Of a stretch of 64,000 nt of DNA, positions 10,443 through 21,274 are shown in pieces. Numbering within the stretch: position 1 is the stretch's first letter; each line of letters begins with the position of its first letter. Position numbers and translations under genes: made by a program. The DNA is from Phycisphaeraceae bacterium. GTDB taxonomy: Bacteria > Planctomycetota > Phycisphaerae > Phycisphaerales > UBA1924. The stretch covers positions 23,055 to 87,054 of the forward strand of contig JAJTGZ010000007.1 in NCBI GenBank assembly GCA_021299385.1, in the 5' to 3' direction. Below the pieces are notes generated by a model that was not told the origin of the DNA, did no database searches, and worked only from the letters and a program-made list of their open reading frames with translations.

Positions 10443-11675
10443 ATGCCGTTGACGACTGTTTGGGTGGACATGGACGCGTACTTTGCCTCGGCCGAGCAGC
10501 ATCTTTGCCCGCGTCTGCGGGGCCGGCCTGTGGGTGTGGTGCCGGTGTTTACGCGGGATGGTCGGCCGGCGGAGGGGTCGTGCTGCATCGCGGTTTCGTA
10601 CCAGGCGCGCCCGAGCGGGGTGCGGACGGGTACGCCTGTGCACGAGGCGCGGCGGCTGTGCCCGGATATCCGCTTTGTGCACGCGCGGCCGGCCGAGTAC
10701 GTGCGCTTACACCACGCGATTGTGGGGATTGTCGAGTCGGTGTTGCCGGTGCACCGTGTGTATTCCATCGATGAACTGGCGTGCCGGCTTGATGGTGCCG
10801 AGCGTTGCCCGGTGTATGCGGCGAGCGTGGGTGTGGCGATCAAGCGTGCGATGCGGGAGCGTTTGAGCGACGCGCTGACGTGCTCGATCGGCGCGGCGCC
10901 CAACCGGCTGCTGGCGAAGGTGGCTGCCGACGCGCGCAAGCCCAACGGGCTGAACATCGTGGAGGACCGGATGCTGCCTGGGTGTTTGTATGATTTGGAC
11001 TTGGAGGACTGGCCGGGGATCGGCGGTGGGATGCGTGCGCGGTTTGAGCGTGCGGGTGTGATGACAACGGAGCAGATGTATGCGCTCACTGAGCATGAGA
11101 TGGCGCGGGTGTTTGGCTCGATCGACGGGCAGCGGTGGTGGATGCAGATACGGGGCTTTGACGTGCCGGAGAAGAGGACGGTGCGGCGGACGCTGGGGCA
11201 CCAGCACGTGCTGCCGCCTGAGAAGCGGGGCGCGGAGGAGGCGCGGTGCGTGCTGGTGCGTCTATTGACGAAGGCGGCGCAGCGTCTGCGGCGGGAAGGG
11301 TATCGTGCGGGTGAACTGGTGTGCGCTGGGCGGCTGCTGCCGGGGGGGCAGTGGTCGCGGCGGACGGTGCTGCCGCCGACAAGCTCGACGGGTGTGCTGC
11401 TGCGTGCGATGGCCGAGCAGTGGGCCAGTGCGCCGCGGTGCCGGTATATCACGGTTGCGGTAACCCTCGGGGCGATGACGCAGGCGGCGGGATCGCCGGG
11501 GCCGTTGTTTGAGGGGGAGAAGAGTGAGGAGCGGCTGGACCTGGCGGTGGACAAGATCAACGCGCGGTTTGGGTATGGGGCGGTGCGCCCGGCGTCGGCG
11601 GATGCGGTGTCGGCGCCGATGCGGATTTCGTTTACCAGCATCCCTGATCTGGAGATGCCGGACCTGCATGGGTGA
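10443..11675 (+). CDS. Y-family DNA polymerase (DinB/ImuB-related)
   Basis: VDMDAYFASAEQ, VYSIDELAC catalytic DE, SIGAAPNRLLAKVAADARKPNG; start at internal ATG 10443. Confidence 0.85.
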   Translation: MPLTTVWVDMDAYFASAEQHLCPRLRGRPVGVVPVFTRDGRPAEGSCCIAVSYQARPSGVRTGTPVHEARRLCPDIRFVHARPAEYVRLHHAIVGIVESVLPVHRVYSIDELACRLDGAERCPVYAASVGVAIKRAMRERLSDALTCSIGAAPNRLLAKVAADARKPNGLNIVEDRMLPGCLYDLDLEDWPGIGGGMRARFERAGVMTTEQMYALTEHEMARVFGSIDGQRWWMQIRGFDVPEKRTVRRTLGHQHVLPPEKRGAEEARCVLVRLLTKAAQRLRREGYRAGELVCAGRLLPGGQWSRRTVLPPTSSTGVLLRAMAEQWASAPRCRYITVAVTLGAMTQAAGSPGPLFEGEKSEERLDLAVDKINARFGYGAVRPASADAVSAPMRISFTSIPDLEMPDLHG

Positions 11676-11924
11676 GGGGGTGTGGGGGTGTGGGGGTGTG
11701 GGCTGCGGTAGATGAGCATCTTGTTTGCATGCCTGGCTGCATGGATTATGGTCTGTCCGGAGGACGGGAAATCAGATAAAATAAATAAATCAGCGATCTT
11801 GCATAATTTCATGGCCCAGCAGTGGATTTCCTAATAATCTGCGGGCATAATACTCAGAAGTCCTTCTGTGATGTTGCGGCGGGATACCTGTTTGTCCCCG
11901 GCGGCGGGAAAAAGGAGTTTTTCA

Positions 11925-13076
11925 ATGGAGCGTTTTACTTGGCGGTTTGTCGCGTTGTCCCGCGCCAGCGGGTTGTTTGCGGTTGTGGCCTGCGCGGCCC
12001 TGGCCTCGGCGACGCCGGGGTTGGTCTACTTGGGGACGCTGGGCGGCACGTCGTCGGTTGGAGAGGGGATCAGTGCCTCTGGGACGACGGTTACGGGTTT
12101 TAGCAACACGACCAGCGGGCCGCTGCGGGCGTTCCGGTGGAGCGGTGGGAGCATGGCCAATCTCGGGACGCTCGGGGGCACGTTTTCCACCGGCACGGGC
12201 ATCAGCGCCGACGGGACAACGGTCGTGGGGTATGCACTCGATGCCGGGGGTGCCGCGCGGGCGTACCGGTCCGTCGGCGGCGGGGCAATGGAGAATCTGG
12301 GTGTGTTAGGTGGCACGGCCTCACGCGGGAGCGGAGCGAGCGGGGACGGCTCGGTGGTGGCCGGGTACAGCACGATCACGGGGAACACGGCCCAGCACGC
12401 CTTCCGCTGGGTCGGGGGTGTGATGACGGACATCCACGCGCCGGCGCTGGGGACCACATCATATGCTCACGCGATCAGTGCCGACGGCGCGGTGGTGGTG
12501 GGGCAGTACGTTCGCAGCAACGGGAACAGCGGGTCGTTCCGCTGGACGGCCGGGACGGGGATGCAGCCGATCGCGTTTTTAGGTGGGTTTGCGTCGGCGG
12601 CCTGGGGCGTGAACCCGGACGGGTCGGTGGTTGTGGGGGATGCGTCGTTCGAGTTTGGCACCGGGCCGAACGCGTACCGCTGGACGCTGAGCGGTGGGTT
12701 GCAGGACCTTGGGACGCTGGGCGGGATCGGCTCGACGGCGCGTGCGGTGAGTGCGGATGGATCGGTTGTGGTGGGCTTTAGCCGGGTTGATCCGACGGGT
12801 GGCGGTGCTGAGAACGCGTTTTTATACACCGACGCGCTGGGGATGGTGAACCTGAACACGTACCTGCCGACGCTGGGCATTGACCTGACGGGCTGGACGC
12901 TGACGCAGGCACGGGGCGTGAGTGCCGACGGGTCGGCGATCACGGGGTATGGCACGTTCAACGGGCAGACATTCAGCGCGTTCCTCATCACGGGGATTCC
13001 AGGGCCTGGCGCGGCGGCGCTGCTGGGCATGGGCGGGCTGCTGGCGGTGCGTCGGCGGCGGCAATTGCGAGCCTGA
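11925..13076 (+). CDS. Secreted HAF-repeat protein with PEP-CTERM-like sorting tail
   Basis: Repeated LGTLGGT..S.GxGISADGTTVVGY units; C-term PGPGAAALLGMGGLLAVRRRRQLRA. Confidence 0.85.
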   Translation: MERFTWRFVALSRASGLFAVVACAALASATPGLVYLGTLGGTSSVGEGISASGTTVTGFSNTTSGPLRAFRWSGGSMANLGTLGGTFSTGTGISADGTTVVGYALDAGGAARAYRSVGGGAMENLGVLGGTASRGSGASGDGSVVAGYSTITGNTAQHAFRWVGGVMTDIHAPALGTTSYAHAISADGAVVVGQYVRSNGNSGSFRWTAGTGMQPIAFLGGFASAAWGVNPDGSVVVGDASFEFGTGPNAYRWTLSGGLQDLGTLGGIGSTARAVSADGSVVVGFSRVDPTGGGAENAFLYTDALGMVNLNTYLPTLGIDLTGWTLTQARGVSADGSAITGYGTFNGQTFSAFLITGIPGPGAAALLGMGGLLAVRRRRQLRA

Positions 13077-13113
13077 AACCTCTACCTGAAACCTCTTTTC
13101 CAAAGGATGACCC

Positions 13114-13785
13114 ATGAAGACTCTTCGTATCGCGGCCGTCGCCCAGGTGGCCTGCTTCGCGGTTGTGGCCTGTGCGGCCCTGGCGGTGCCGGCGCGGGGG
13201 GATGTGATTTTGTCGAACGTCTCGGGCCTGTCCGGGCCGAGCGTGCCGCACGTGGGAACAAGCATCGGGCCGACGTTTCCCCCGTCGGTCGCCGCGGACT
13301 TCACCAAGGCGGTGGGGATCACGACGGGGGCCAGCGAGCTTCGCTTGGACGCGATGCGTGTCTTGGTGACTTCCTCCCCGGCCCAACTGGGCGGGGGGAT
13401 TTACAGCGATGTCGGCGGGAACCCGGGCGTGCTGCTGGCCTCGTTGGCCACGCTGACGCTCGGGCAGATTCTCGAGCCGACCTTGGTCGTGTTGACGACG
13501 ACCGCAGACTTCACGCTCGGCGCCTCGACGACCTATTGGTTCGTGCTGACATCGCCGACAGGCGACAGCGACCTGAACTGGAATCGCTTGGAGCCCAACG
13601 TTGCGCCAAGCCCTGCCGGGGGGGTGGCTTTGGCCGGGTATCGCTTGAGCACCGACGGGGGGGCGTCGTGGAGTGTTTCGACGACTCCCAACGTTGTGGC
13701 AATCGAGGCCACTGTGATCCCCGCGCCCGGGGCTGCGGTGCTGCTGGGCCTGGGTGGACTGCTGGCGGCACGGCGGCGGCGGTGA
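13114..13785 (+). CDS. Secreted protein with PEP-CTERM-like tail
   Basis: Signal peptide; C-term VIPAPGAAVLLGLGGLLAARRRR. Confidence 0.8.
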   Translation: MKTLRIAAVAQVACFAVVACAALAVPARGDVILSNVSGLSGPSVPHVGTSIGPTFPPSVAADFTKAVGITTGASELRLDAMRVLVTSSPAQLGGGIYSDVGGNPGVLLASLATLTLGQILEPTLVVLTTTADFTLGASTTYWFVLTSPTGDSDLNWNRLEPNVAPSPAGGVALAGYRLSTDGGASWSVSTTPNVVAIEATVIPAPGAAVLLGLGGLLAARRRR

Positions 13786-13906
13786 TGTCGGGTCCTGTGG
13801 TGGGTGCGGGGTTAGAAGGTGTTTTAGAAATCTAAGGTTGCGGGCTGGACGCCCAGGCCACCGTGAAGCCCGCCGATCGCGGGCGGGACGCCCGCTCCAC
13901 CGGGGA

Positions 13907-14141
13907 CTCCGGTCGCGGGCGGGGACGCCCGCGCCACCGATCTGGCCAGCCAGCTCCGGTCGCGGGCGGGGACGCCCGCGCCACTGATCTGGCCAGCCGG
14001 CTCCGGTCGCGGGCGGGGACGCCCGCGCCACCGATCTGGCCAGCCGGCTCCGGTCGCGGGCGGGGACGCCCGCGCCACTGATCTGGCCAGCCGGCTCCGG
14101 TCGCGGGCGGGGACGCTCGCGCCACCGATCTGGCCAGCCGC
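13907..14141. repeat. Five tandem 47-bp units, each with an 8-bp-stem GC hairpin (CGCGGGCG-GGGA-CGCCCGCG)
   Basis: Unit starts at 13907, 13954, 14001, 14048, 14095 (exact 47-bp period); degenerate copy near 13875-13906. Confidence 0.93.
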
Positions 14142-14145
14142 ATCT

Positions 14146-15792
14146 TTATATCTTGAACTTGCCGACGAGTTGCTGGAGGGTCTCGGCCTGGGCGGAGAGC
14201 TGGCTGGCGGCGCTGGCGGACTGGGTTGCGCCTTGGGTGGACTCGCGTGTAACGGCGTTGATCCGTTCGACGTTTTTGGCGATCTCGCCGCTGGCGGCAG
14301 ACTGCTCCTCGGCGGCGGCGGCGATGGACTGGACCATTGCGCGGAGGTTCTGGCTGCTGGCAGTAATCTTCGAGAGGGCGCTGCCCGCGCTGGCGGCGAG
14401 TTCGACGCCGGCGGTTACCTTGGTGGTGCCGGCCTGCATTTTGGAGACGGCCGTGGTGGTCTCGGTCTGGATCTCGCGGATGCTCTGGGCGACTTCTTCG
14501 GTGGCTTTCTGGGTGCGTTCGGCGAGTTTTCGCACCTCGTCGGCGACGACGGCGAAGCCCCGGCCGTGCTCGCCGGCGCGGGCGGCTTCGATGGCGGCGT
14601 TGAGTGCCAGGAGGTTGGTCTGGTCGGCGATATCGTTGATGACGCCGATGATCTGCCCGATCTGCTCGGACTTTTTGCCCAGGCTCGAGACGGCGCCTGC
14701 GCTCTCGTTGACCTGCTGGGCGATGCCCTTCATCTCGATGACGGTCTGCTGGACGACCTCCCCGCCGTCGTGGGCGTCTTTGCCTGAGTTCTCAGCGAAC
14801 TGCGATGCGTCGGCGGACTTTTTAGCGACCTCGATGACCGATGCGGACATCTCTTCGATCGCGGCGGAGACCTGCTGGGTCTGCTCCTGCTGGCTCTTCA
14901 TGCCCGTGGACATCTGCTCGGCGCTGGCAGCAATCTCGGTGCTGGCGGCGGCGACGTTCCGGGTGGTGCTGGCGACCTCTTGGATGAGCGTCTGCACGCG
15001 GGAAACGAACTGATTGAAGAAGCGGCCCATGTCGCTGAGTTCGTCGGTCTCGCTCTCGTCGAGGCGCTGGGTCAGGTCGTTGTTCTGGGTCATCTCGCCG
15101 ATCTTGGCGAGCATCGCGGCCAGGGGGAGCTTGAGCGAGCGGGAGATGAAAAAGCCGAAGATCATCACGATCAAGGCGGAGGCGGTCATCGTGGCGATGA
15201 TGTTCACTTTGGCAGACTGGGCTTGGGCGATGGCGGCCATGGTCTCTTGTTCTAGTTTGGTGGAGGTGGCAACGGAGAGTTCCTCGATTGCACCCTGGCT
15301 GATGGCGTAAAGCTCGGCCAGTTCGCCGGTTTGTATGGCGGCGGCGGCGTCTTTGGTCTTGCCCTCTCTGATGGCCAGGAGGTATTTGCTCTCGAAGATT
15401 TCGATGTACTTGTCAGACGCCGTGGTGGCCTTGGTAAAGAGGTCGCGGCTGTGTTCGTCGATGTTGCTGCGCCAATGGGTGATGCGCTCGCGGTACTGCC
15501 TGACGTTGTCGGCGTACTGGGTCAGGAGGGTCTGGACCGCCTCGGGCTTGGTGGCGACGAGTGCCTTGCGGATGCAGTGGTCGATGGGCAGCAGCGAGGC
15601 GGGAGGTGGCATGATGTCGGCCAGGAGGGTGCTGCGGTCGTTCAGCGCGTTGGCGACGGGGCTCCCGACGCGGATGTTTTCGACGGTGAAATAGACGTAC
15701 CCGCAGAGCAGAGCCATGACGACCATGACTGAAGCGGACATGACGTTGAGTCGGGCGTTGACACGGATGCGACGCATGGAAATGGAGCTCAT
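14146..15792 (-). CDS. Methyl-accepting chemotaxis protein
   Basis: HAMP plus signalling hairpin [44 protein letters not shown]. Confidence 0.95.
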   Translation of the reverse strand: MSSISMRRIRVNARLNVMSASVMVVMALLCGYVYFTVENIRVGSPVANALNDRSTLLADIMPPPASLLPIDHCIRKALVATKPEAVQTLLTQYADNVRQYRERITHWRSNIDEHSRDLFTKATTASDKYIEIFESKYLLAIREGKTKDAAAAIQTGELAELYAISQGAIEELSVATSTKLEQETMAAIAQAQSAKVNIIATMTASALIVMIFGFFISRSLKLPLAAMLAKIGEMTQNNDLTQRLDESETDELSDMGRFFNQFVSRVQTLIQEVASTTRNVAAASTEIAASAEQMSTGMKSQQEQTQQVSAAIEEMSASVIEVAKKSADASQFAENSGKDAHDGGEVVQQTVIEMKGIAQQVNESAGAVSSLGKKSEQIGQIIGVINDIADQTNLLALNAAIEAARAGEHGRGFAVVADEVRKLAERTQKATEEVAQSIREIQTETTTAVSKMQAGTTKVTAGVELAASAGSALSKITASSQNLRAMVQSIAAAAEEQSAASGEIAKNVERINAVTRESTQGATQSASAASQLSAQAETLQQLVGKFKI

Positions 15793-16113
15793 GGCTTGCT
15801 TCCTGGTTCGATCTAGGGTGAAGAGATGGGGACGGCGTGTTGACACTCAGTGAGGTGTTTGCATCGGATGGAGACTGCCGGCACTTTTCTGGCAGGTGAG
15901 AAAAACGGGTATGAGGACGGCGCTGGGGACGGTTGGGTGCGTGCAGGGGGTGATAAAAAGCTGGGCGGACGGCCGAGTGGGGGTGGGTGGTGCGGGGGGT
16001 TGCGGGTTCTCGGGCCTGGGCGGCGTGATGCCGCTATCGTGCGGGCTTCAGTGGATACAGCACCTGGCCAACCTGCACAGCCGAGCATCCTTGCACCGGG
16101 TGCGCGGAGCGAT

Positions 16114-17385
16114 ATGCGCCGTTCGGTAACCGACGGGTGCGCGTGGGCGGTGATGATGGGGTTTGGGGACCAGTTTTTGCCGGCGTTTGTGCTGGCGTTG
16201 CACCTTGGTGAGCGTTGGGCGGGTTTGATCGCGACGCTGCCCGGGTTTTTGGGTGCGCTGCTGACGCTGCTAACGCCGTGGGGGGTTGAAAAGTTTGGGA
16301 GCCACAAGAGGTGGACGGTTTTGGCGGCGTGGTTGCAGGCGTTGATGTTTGTGCCGCTGGTGGTTGCTGCGCTGGTGGGGAGTATGCCGGTGTGGGCGGC
16401 GTTTGCTGTGGTTGGGCTTTATCAGTTTGGTGGGTTGTCTGCGGGTGTGGGGTGGAGCACGTGGATAGCGACGATCGTGCCGGGGGATCGTCGGCCGGCG
16501 TTTTTCAGTTTTCGCAACCGGATGATCTGGATTTTTCAGTTGATCGCAATCTTCACGGCCGGGTGGGTGCTCGAGCAGTTTCCGGGTGAGCGTGCGCTGA
16601 TTGGCTTTGCGTTGGTGCTGTCGGTGGCGTGCGTGGCGCGTGGGGTGTCGGCGGTGCTGCTGGGGCGGATCAGCGAGCCGGTGCCGTTGCCGCATGGGCA
16701 CCGGACGGTGGGGTTTGTTGAGGTCGCCTCACGGCTGGGGCATGGGCCGGAGGCGAGGTTGATTGTGTATTTGTTCCTGGTGGCGTTTGCGACGAACATC
16801 TCGCTGGGGTTTTTGCCGCCGTTTGTGCTTGGTGCGCTGGGGGAGCCGAAGCAGAACTGGGCGCTGGTGATGGGCGCGATGATGGTGGGGCGGATTGCGA
16901 TCCTGTTTCCGCTGGGCGGGATCATCGGGCGGTTCGGGGCCAGGGGTGTGATGATGGCGGCGGGGGTTGGGATCGCGCTGGTGCACGGGCTTTTCCTGCT
17001 GACGTCGCAGGCCAGTGAGGTGCTCTCGCACGTGCCCGGGGTGGTCGGTGCGCACCCGAGGTTGGTGTATGTGATGGGTGTGCAGTTGATCGCGGGTGTG
17101 CTGTACGCGGCGTTTGACCTGACGAGCTGGCTGCTGCTGCTTCGGCACACGCGCGAGAGCGAGCGGACGAGCATGATTACGCTGACGTGGTCGTGCTTCT
17201 GGGTGTTTAGTTTCCTGGGCACGCTGGCCGGGTCGGGGGTGATCTCGGGGTTCCGGGTGGCGGGGAGCGAGCCGACGCAGTTTACGTACCAGGGGTATAT
17301 GTGGGTCTTTGCGGTCGGCACGGGGGTGCGGGTGCTGACGCTGTTGCCGCTGCTGACGTGGGTGCGGGGGCTGCCGAGGGATTGA
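16114..17385 (+). CDS. MFS transporter
   Basis: About 12 hydrophobic segments; start inferred at MRRSVTDGCAWAVMMGFGDQFLPAF. Confidence 0.8.
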   Translation: MRRSVTDGCAWAVMMGFGDQFLPAFVLALHLGERWAGLIATLPGFLGALLTLLTPWGVEKFGSHKRWTVLAAWLQALMFVPLVVAALVGSMPVWAAFAVVGLYQFGGLSAGVGWSTWIATIVPGDRRPAFFSFRNRMIWIFQLIAIFTAGWVLEQFPGERALIGFALVLSVACVARGVSAVLLGRISEPVPLPHGHRTVGFVEVASRLGHGPEARLIVYLFLVAFATNISLGFLPPFVLGALGEPKQNWALVMGAMMVGRIAILFPLGGIIGRFGARGVMMAAGVGIALVHGLFLLTSQASEVLSHVPGVVGAHPRLVYVMGVQLIAGVLYAAFDLTSWLLLLRHTRESERTSMITLTWSCFWVFSFLGTLAGSGVISGFRVAGSEPTQFTYQGYMWVFAVGTGVRVLTLLPLLTWVRGLPRD

Positions 17386-17423
17386 GGGCTGCGTGCAGGC
17401 GTGGTTACTACAGTGGTGGACAC

Positions 17424-19487
17424 ATGGGCAATATCAGCGATCTGTTGACGGTTGTGCTTGGGTTCTCGGCCATCATCTTTGTGCACGAGTTGGGGCACTT
17501 TATTGTGGCGCGGTGGGCTGGGGTGCGTGTGCTGGCCTTTGCGCTGGGGTTTGGGCCTGCGCTGGTCAGTTACCGCAAGGGGATGGGCGTGCGGACGGGG
17601 ACGAGTGAGCCTGCGTACCGGAAGATGGCGCGGGAGCAGGGGGATGGGCGTGGTTTGGTGCCGGGGGTCAGCCCGACGGAGTATCGGCTGAATGTCTTCC
17701 CGCTGGGTGGGTATGTGAAGATGCTCGGGCAGGATGATGCGGACCCATCGCACCGGAGCGAGCAGCCGGATAGTTACAACAGCGTGTCGATCCCCAAGCG
17801 GATGGCGATCATCTCGGCGGGTGTGGTGATGAACCTGCTGACGGCGGCGTTGATGTTTGTGGTGGTCTTCTATGTGGGGCTCAAGGCCGAAAGCCCGCAG
17901 TTGGGGCCGATCGCCCCCGGCTCGCCGGCGGCCAAGGCGGTTGCGGTGGGGCACGCGGGGCCTGATGGGTTGCGGGCGGGGGACGTGGTCGTTGCGATCA
18001 ACGGCGAGCAGGTCGAGGCGTTCAAGGACATCACGCTGGCGGTGGCGATGAGTCGGCGTGATGCGGCGATGGAGATTGAGGTGCTGCGCGGGGAGGATCG
18101 GCTGCGGTTCAAGGCGACGCCGAGGGTTGACCGCGTGAGCAACATGCTCGCGCTGGGGTTGCAGCCGGCCAACAGCGGGACGATCGCCAGGGGGATCAAT
18201 GAGGAAGAACTCAGGCGTGCGGGGTTGCCTGCGGGTGTGGTGCCGGGGATGCGGCTGGCGGGTGGATTGACTGCGAGCGGACTGGATGAGAAGTTTGCCG
18301 GCAGCAATGGGGAGGGTGTGGAGGTTGTATTTGAGGGTGATGGCGGAGGCGTGTCGATCACGGGGACGCTGCGTGGGCAGGCGGAGTTTGAGGTTGCGCG
18401 TGTGTCGCGTGCGGACGGGACGATGGTGCCGTTTGTTCATCTGATGGGGCTGGTGCCTGTGATGCGTGTGGGGAGGGTGGAGGAGCGTGCCGCGTCGGCT
18501 GGTCTGCGGGAGGGTGATATCTTCGCTCGGCTGGGGGAGATCGACTGGCCTGGGGTGGAGGAGGGGACCAGGCAGATCCGCGGGACGACGGGGCCGACGA
18601 TCAACGCGGAGGTGCTGCGTGCGGGCAAGGATGGCGTGCCCGAGCGGGTGGTGCTCAAGGAGATTCCGGTGCGGGATGGGACGATCGGGTTCTACCCGCA
18701 GGCGATCCCGGCCGAGGGTGGCCAGGGTGGTGGATTGCCGGCGTTGATCCTTGCGCGCTGGCCGCGCGGGAGTGTTACGGACGGCAAGGGCGAGCCGGTT
18801 GCGGTGCCGGGCAGTGCGCTGGTGGGGTTGCTGCCTGGGTCGATGGTGGTGGGTGTCGATGGGACGCCAGCGACGACGATGACGCAGGTGCGCGGCGCAT
18901 TGCAGGCTGCGGCGCGTGCCGGGCGCGAGCAGGTGGAGGTGTCAGTCAAGCTCCCTGATGCTGCGGGCACGATCGAGAGCCGGAAGATTGAGTTGACGGT
19001 GCTCGACCGCGAGCGGTTGCTTGCGTTGGGGTGGAGCAGCCCGCTGGATGCATTGATCTTTGAGCAAAAGCAGGTGCTGCTGCGGCGGAGCACACCAATG
19101 GGGGCGATCGCCAAGGGGGTCCAAGAGACGCACAAGATGGTGCTGACGACGTACCTGACGTTTGCGAGGCTCTTTCAGGGGTCGGTGAAGATAGAGCACC
19201 TCAAAGGGCCGATCGGGATTGCGCATGTAGGGACGCTGATCGCCGAGCGCGGGTGGATTTGGCTGCTGTTTTTCATGGCTGCGTTGAGCATTAACCTGGC
19301 GGTGGTGAACTTTTTGCCCTTGCCGATTGTGGATGGTGGGCACTTTGTGTTTCTGTGCTACGAGGCGATCACGGGCAAGCCGGTGAGCGTCGCGGTGCAG
19401 AACGCGGCGACGATCGCGGGGCTGGTGCTCATCGGCAGTGTGTTTCTGATCACGACGTATCAGGACCTGATGAACCTGATCAGGTAA
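17424..19487 (+). CDS. rseP: Site-2 protease, M50 family (RseP-like) with PDZ domains
   Basis: IIFVHELGHF (HExxH), C-terminal NFLPLPIVDGGH; PDZ-like repeats between. Confidence 0.9.
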   Translation: MGNISDLLTVVLGFSAIIFVHELGHFIVARWAGVRVLAFALGFGPALVSYRKGMGVRTGTSEPAYRKMAREQGDGRGLVPGVSPTEYRLNVFPLGGYVKMLGQDDADPSHRSEQPDSYNSVSIPKRMAIISAGVVMNLLTAALMFVVVFYVGLKAESPQLGPIAPGSPAAKAVAVGHAGPDGLRAGDVVVAINGEQVEAFKDITLAVAMSRRDAAMEIEVLRGEDRLRFKATPRVDRVSNMLALGLQPANSGTIARGINEEELRRAGLPAGVVPGMRLAGGLTASGLDEKFAGSNGEGVEVVFEGDGGGVSITGTLRGQAEFEVARVSRADGTMVPFVHLMGLVPVMRVGRVEERAASAGLREGDIFARLGEIDWPGVEEGTRQIRGTTGPTINAEVLRAGKDGVPERVVLKEIPVRDGTIGFYPQAIPAEGGQGGGLPALILARWPRGSVTDGKGEPVAVPGSALVGLLPGSMVVGVDGTPATTMTQVRGALQAAARAGREQVEVSVKLPDAAGTIESRKIELTVLDRERLLALGWSSPLDALIFEQKQVLLRRSTPMGAIAKGVQETHKMVLTTYLTFARLFQGSVKIEHLKGPIGIAHVGTLIAERGWIWLLFFMAALSINLAVVNFLPLPIVDGGHFVFLCYEAITGKPVSVAVQNAATIAGLVLIGSVFLITTYQDLMNLIR

Positions 19488-19588
19488 TGCACAACCCTCT
19501 GCGCCGATTGCCCATTGCACATTGCCCATCGCGGATTGTGCTGCCTTTGCCGGTGAGTGCCTGTGCGTTTCTGCGCTAAAGTGCTGGC

Positions 19589-21274
19589 ATGAGCACATCC
19601 AGGCCGCCGTTTGTGATGATTGTCCGCGACGGGTGGGGTGAGAACCCGCACGCTTCGCACGATGGGTTCAACGCGGTGAAGATCGCCCGCGAGCGGGGGT
19701 TGACGCCGGTGGATGATGCGTTGCGGCGGGACTGGCCGTGGGCGTATGTCAGGACGTGCGGGCTGGACGTGGGGGTGCCTGCGGACCAGACGGGCAACAG
19801 CGAGGTGGGGCACCAGAATATCGGCGCGGGGCGGATTGTTGACCAGGAGGTGGTGCGGATCAGCAAGGCGTGCGAGAGCGGGGAGATGGCCGAGAACGGG
19901 GCGATCAAGGGGGCGATACTCGCGGCGAAGAAGTCTGGCGCGATGGTGCACCTGATGGGGATTGCTAGCGACGCGGGGGTGCACGGGCTGCTGGCGCATC
20001 TGTATGCACTCTTGCGGGCGTGCAAGAAGCATGGGCAGTTGAAGGTGGCGGTGCATCTGTTCACCGACGGGCGGGATACGCCGCCGCAGAGTGGGAGGGG
20101 TTATATCCGGCAGGTGCAAGAGCAGATCGATGCGCTGGGCGTCGGTGTGATCGCGACGGTCGCGGGGCGGTACTTTGCGATGGACCGGGACTTTCGCTGG
20201 GAGCGGGTGCGGCTGGCGTATGACGCGTTGACTGGGCGTGGGGGGATTACCACCGCGGCCTCGGCGGATGCCGCGATCGAGCGGGCGTACAAGCACCCAG
20301 CGACGCCGAGCCAGAACGGAGATGAGTTTGTGCATCCCGTGGCGATCGGTGCGACGCCCGAGGGTGTGCGTGCGACAAGGATCAAGGATGGGGACAGCGT
20401 GATCTTTTACAATTACCGCGGCGACCGGCCGCGTGAGTTGGCGATGGCGTTTGTGCTCGATGATGCGCAGTGGGCAGGCGTCAAGGCCAGCCCCGACAGC
20501 GGCGTGCGCGGTTTTGACCGCGGCGTGCGCGTGCGGACGGAGTTTGTTGCCATGACGGCGTGGAGCCAGGATCTGGCGCCGCTGATGAAGGTGGCGTTTG
20601 ACAAGCCGCCCAAACTAGTCGGGATTCTTGGGGAGGTTTTGAGCAAGGCTGGCCTGCGGCAGCTGCGCGTGGCCGAGACGGAGAAGTTCCCGCATGTTAC
20701 GTTCTTCTTCAACGACTATCGCGAGGCTCCGTTTGCCGGGGAGGAGCGCATCAACCCGCCCAGCCCGCGCGTGGCGACGTATGACCTCAAGCCCGAGATG
20801 AGCGCGGCGGCGGTGCGCGACGCGGTGCTCGGTGCGTTGGCCTCGGCCACACGCCCCGATGTGGTGATCGTTAACTTTGCCAACTGCGATATGGTGGGGC
20901 ACACGGGGAACCTGGAGGCTGCGATCACAGCCGTGGGTGTAACCGATGCGTGCGTGGGGGCGATTGTGGATGCGACGCTGAAACTCGGCGGGAAGCTGGT
21001 CGTGCTTGCCGACCACGGCAACGCCGAGCAGATGTGGGACCCGGAGTCCAACAGCCCGCACACCGCGCACACGATGTACGACGTGCCGGTCTACGCCATC
21101 GGCGCGGGGCTTGAGGGCCGTCGGCTGCGCGGAGACCAAGAGCGTGCGGGGTATCTGGACGCTGGGACGCGTGCGGGGCGCGGCAGGCTGGCGGATATCG
21201 CGCCGACGGCGCTAGAGATGATGGGGCTGCCGAGGGTGCCGGAGATGGCCGGGCAGAGCTTGCTCAAGGCATAA
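19589..21274 (+). CDS. gpmI: 2,3-bisphosphoglycerate-independent phosphoglycerate mutase
   Basis: DGWGENPH, QTGNSEVGHQNIGAGR, DGRDTPPQSG, VVLADHGNAEQMWD. Confidence 0.95.
   Translation: MSTSRPPFVMIVRDGWGENPHASHDGFNAVKIARERGLTPVDDALRRDWPWAYVRTCGLDVGVPADQTGNSEVGHQNIGAGRIVDQEVVRISKACESGEMAENGAIKGAILAAKKSGAMVHLMGIASDAGVHGLLAHLYALLRACKKHGQLKVAVHLFTDGRDTPPQSGRGYIRQVQEQIDALGVGVIATVAGRYFAMDRDFRWERVRLAYDALTGRGGITTAASADAAIERAYKHPATPSQNGDEFVHPVAIGATPEGVRATRIKDGDSVIFYNYRGDRPRELAMAFVLDDAQWAGVKASPDSGVRGFDRGVRVRTEFVAMTAWSQDLAPLMKVAFDKPPKLVGILGEVLSKAGLRQLRVAETEKFPHVTFFFNDYREAPFAGEERINPPSPRVATYDLKPEMSAAAVRDAVLGALASATRPDVVIVNFANCDMVGHTGNLEAAITAVGVTDACVGAIVDATLKLGGKLVVLADHGNAEQMWDPESNSPHTAHTMYDVPVYAIGAGLEGRRLRGDQERAGYLDAGTRAGRGRLADIAPTALEMMGLPRVPEMAGQSLLKA

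Noticed and set aside
11670-11703. ggtgtggg triplet repeat after the polymerase gene
   Set aside because: Short simple-sequence run with no further structure; not worth a separate claim.
13907-14141. CRISPR array
   Set aside because: The 47-bp units are contiguous with no unique spacers and no cas genes nearby.
13824-14143. 84- and 103-aa ORFs (VARASPPATGAGWPDQWRGRPRPRPE...)
   Set aside because: Pure translations of the 47-bp tandem repeat; no start context.
16536-18440. 634-aa minus-strand ORF
   Set aside because: Shadow of the MFS and rseP genes; no protein-like signature.
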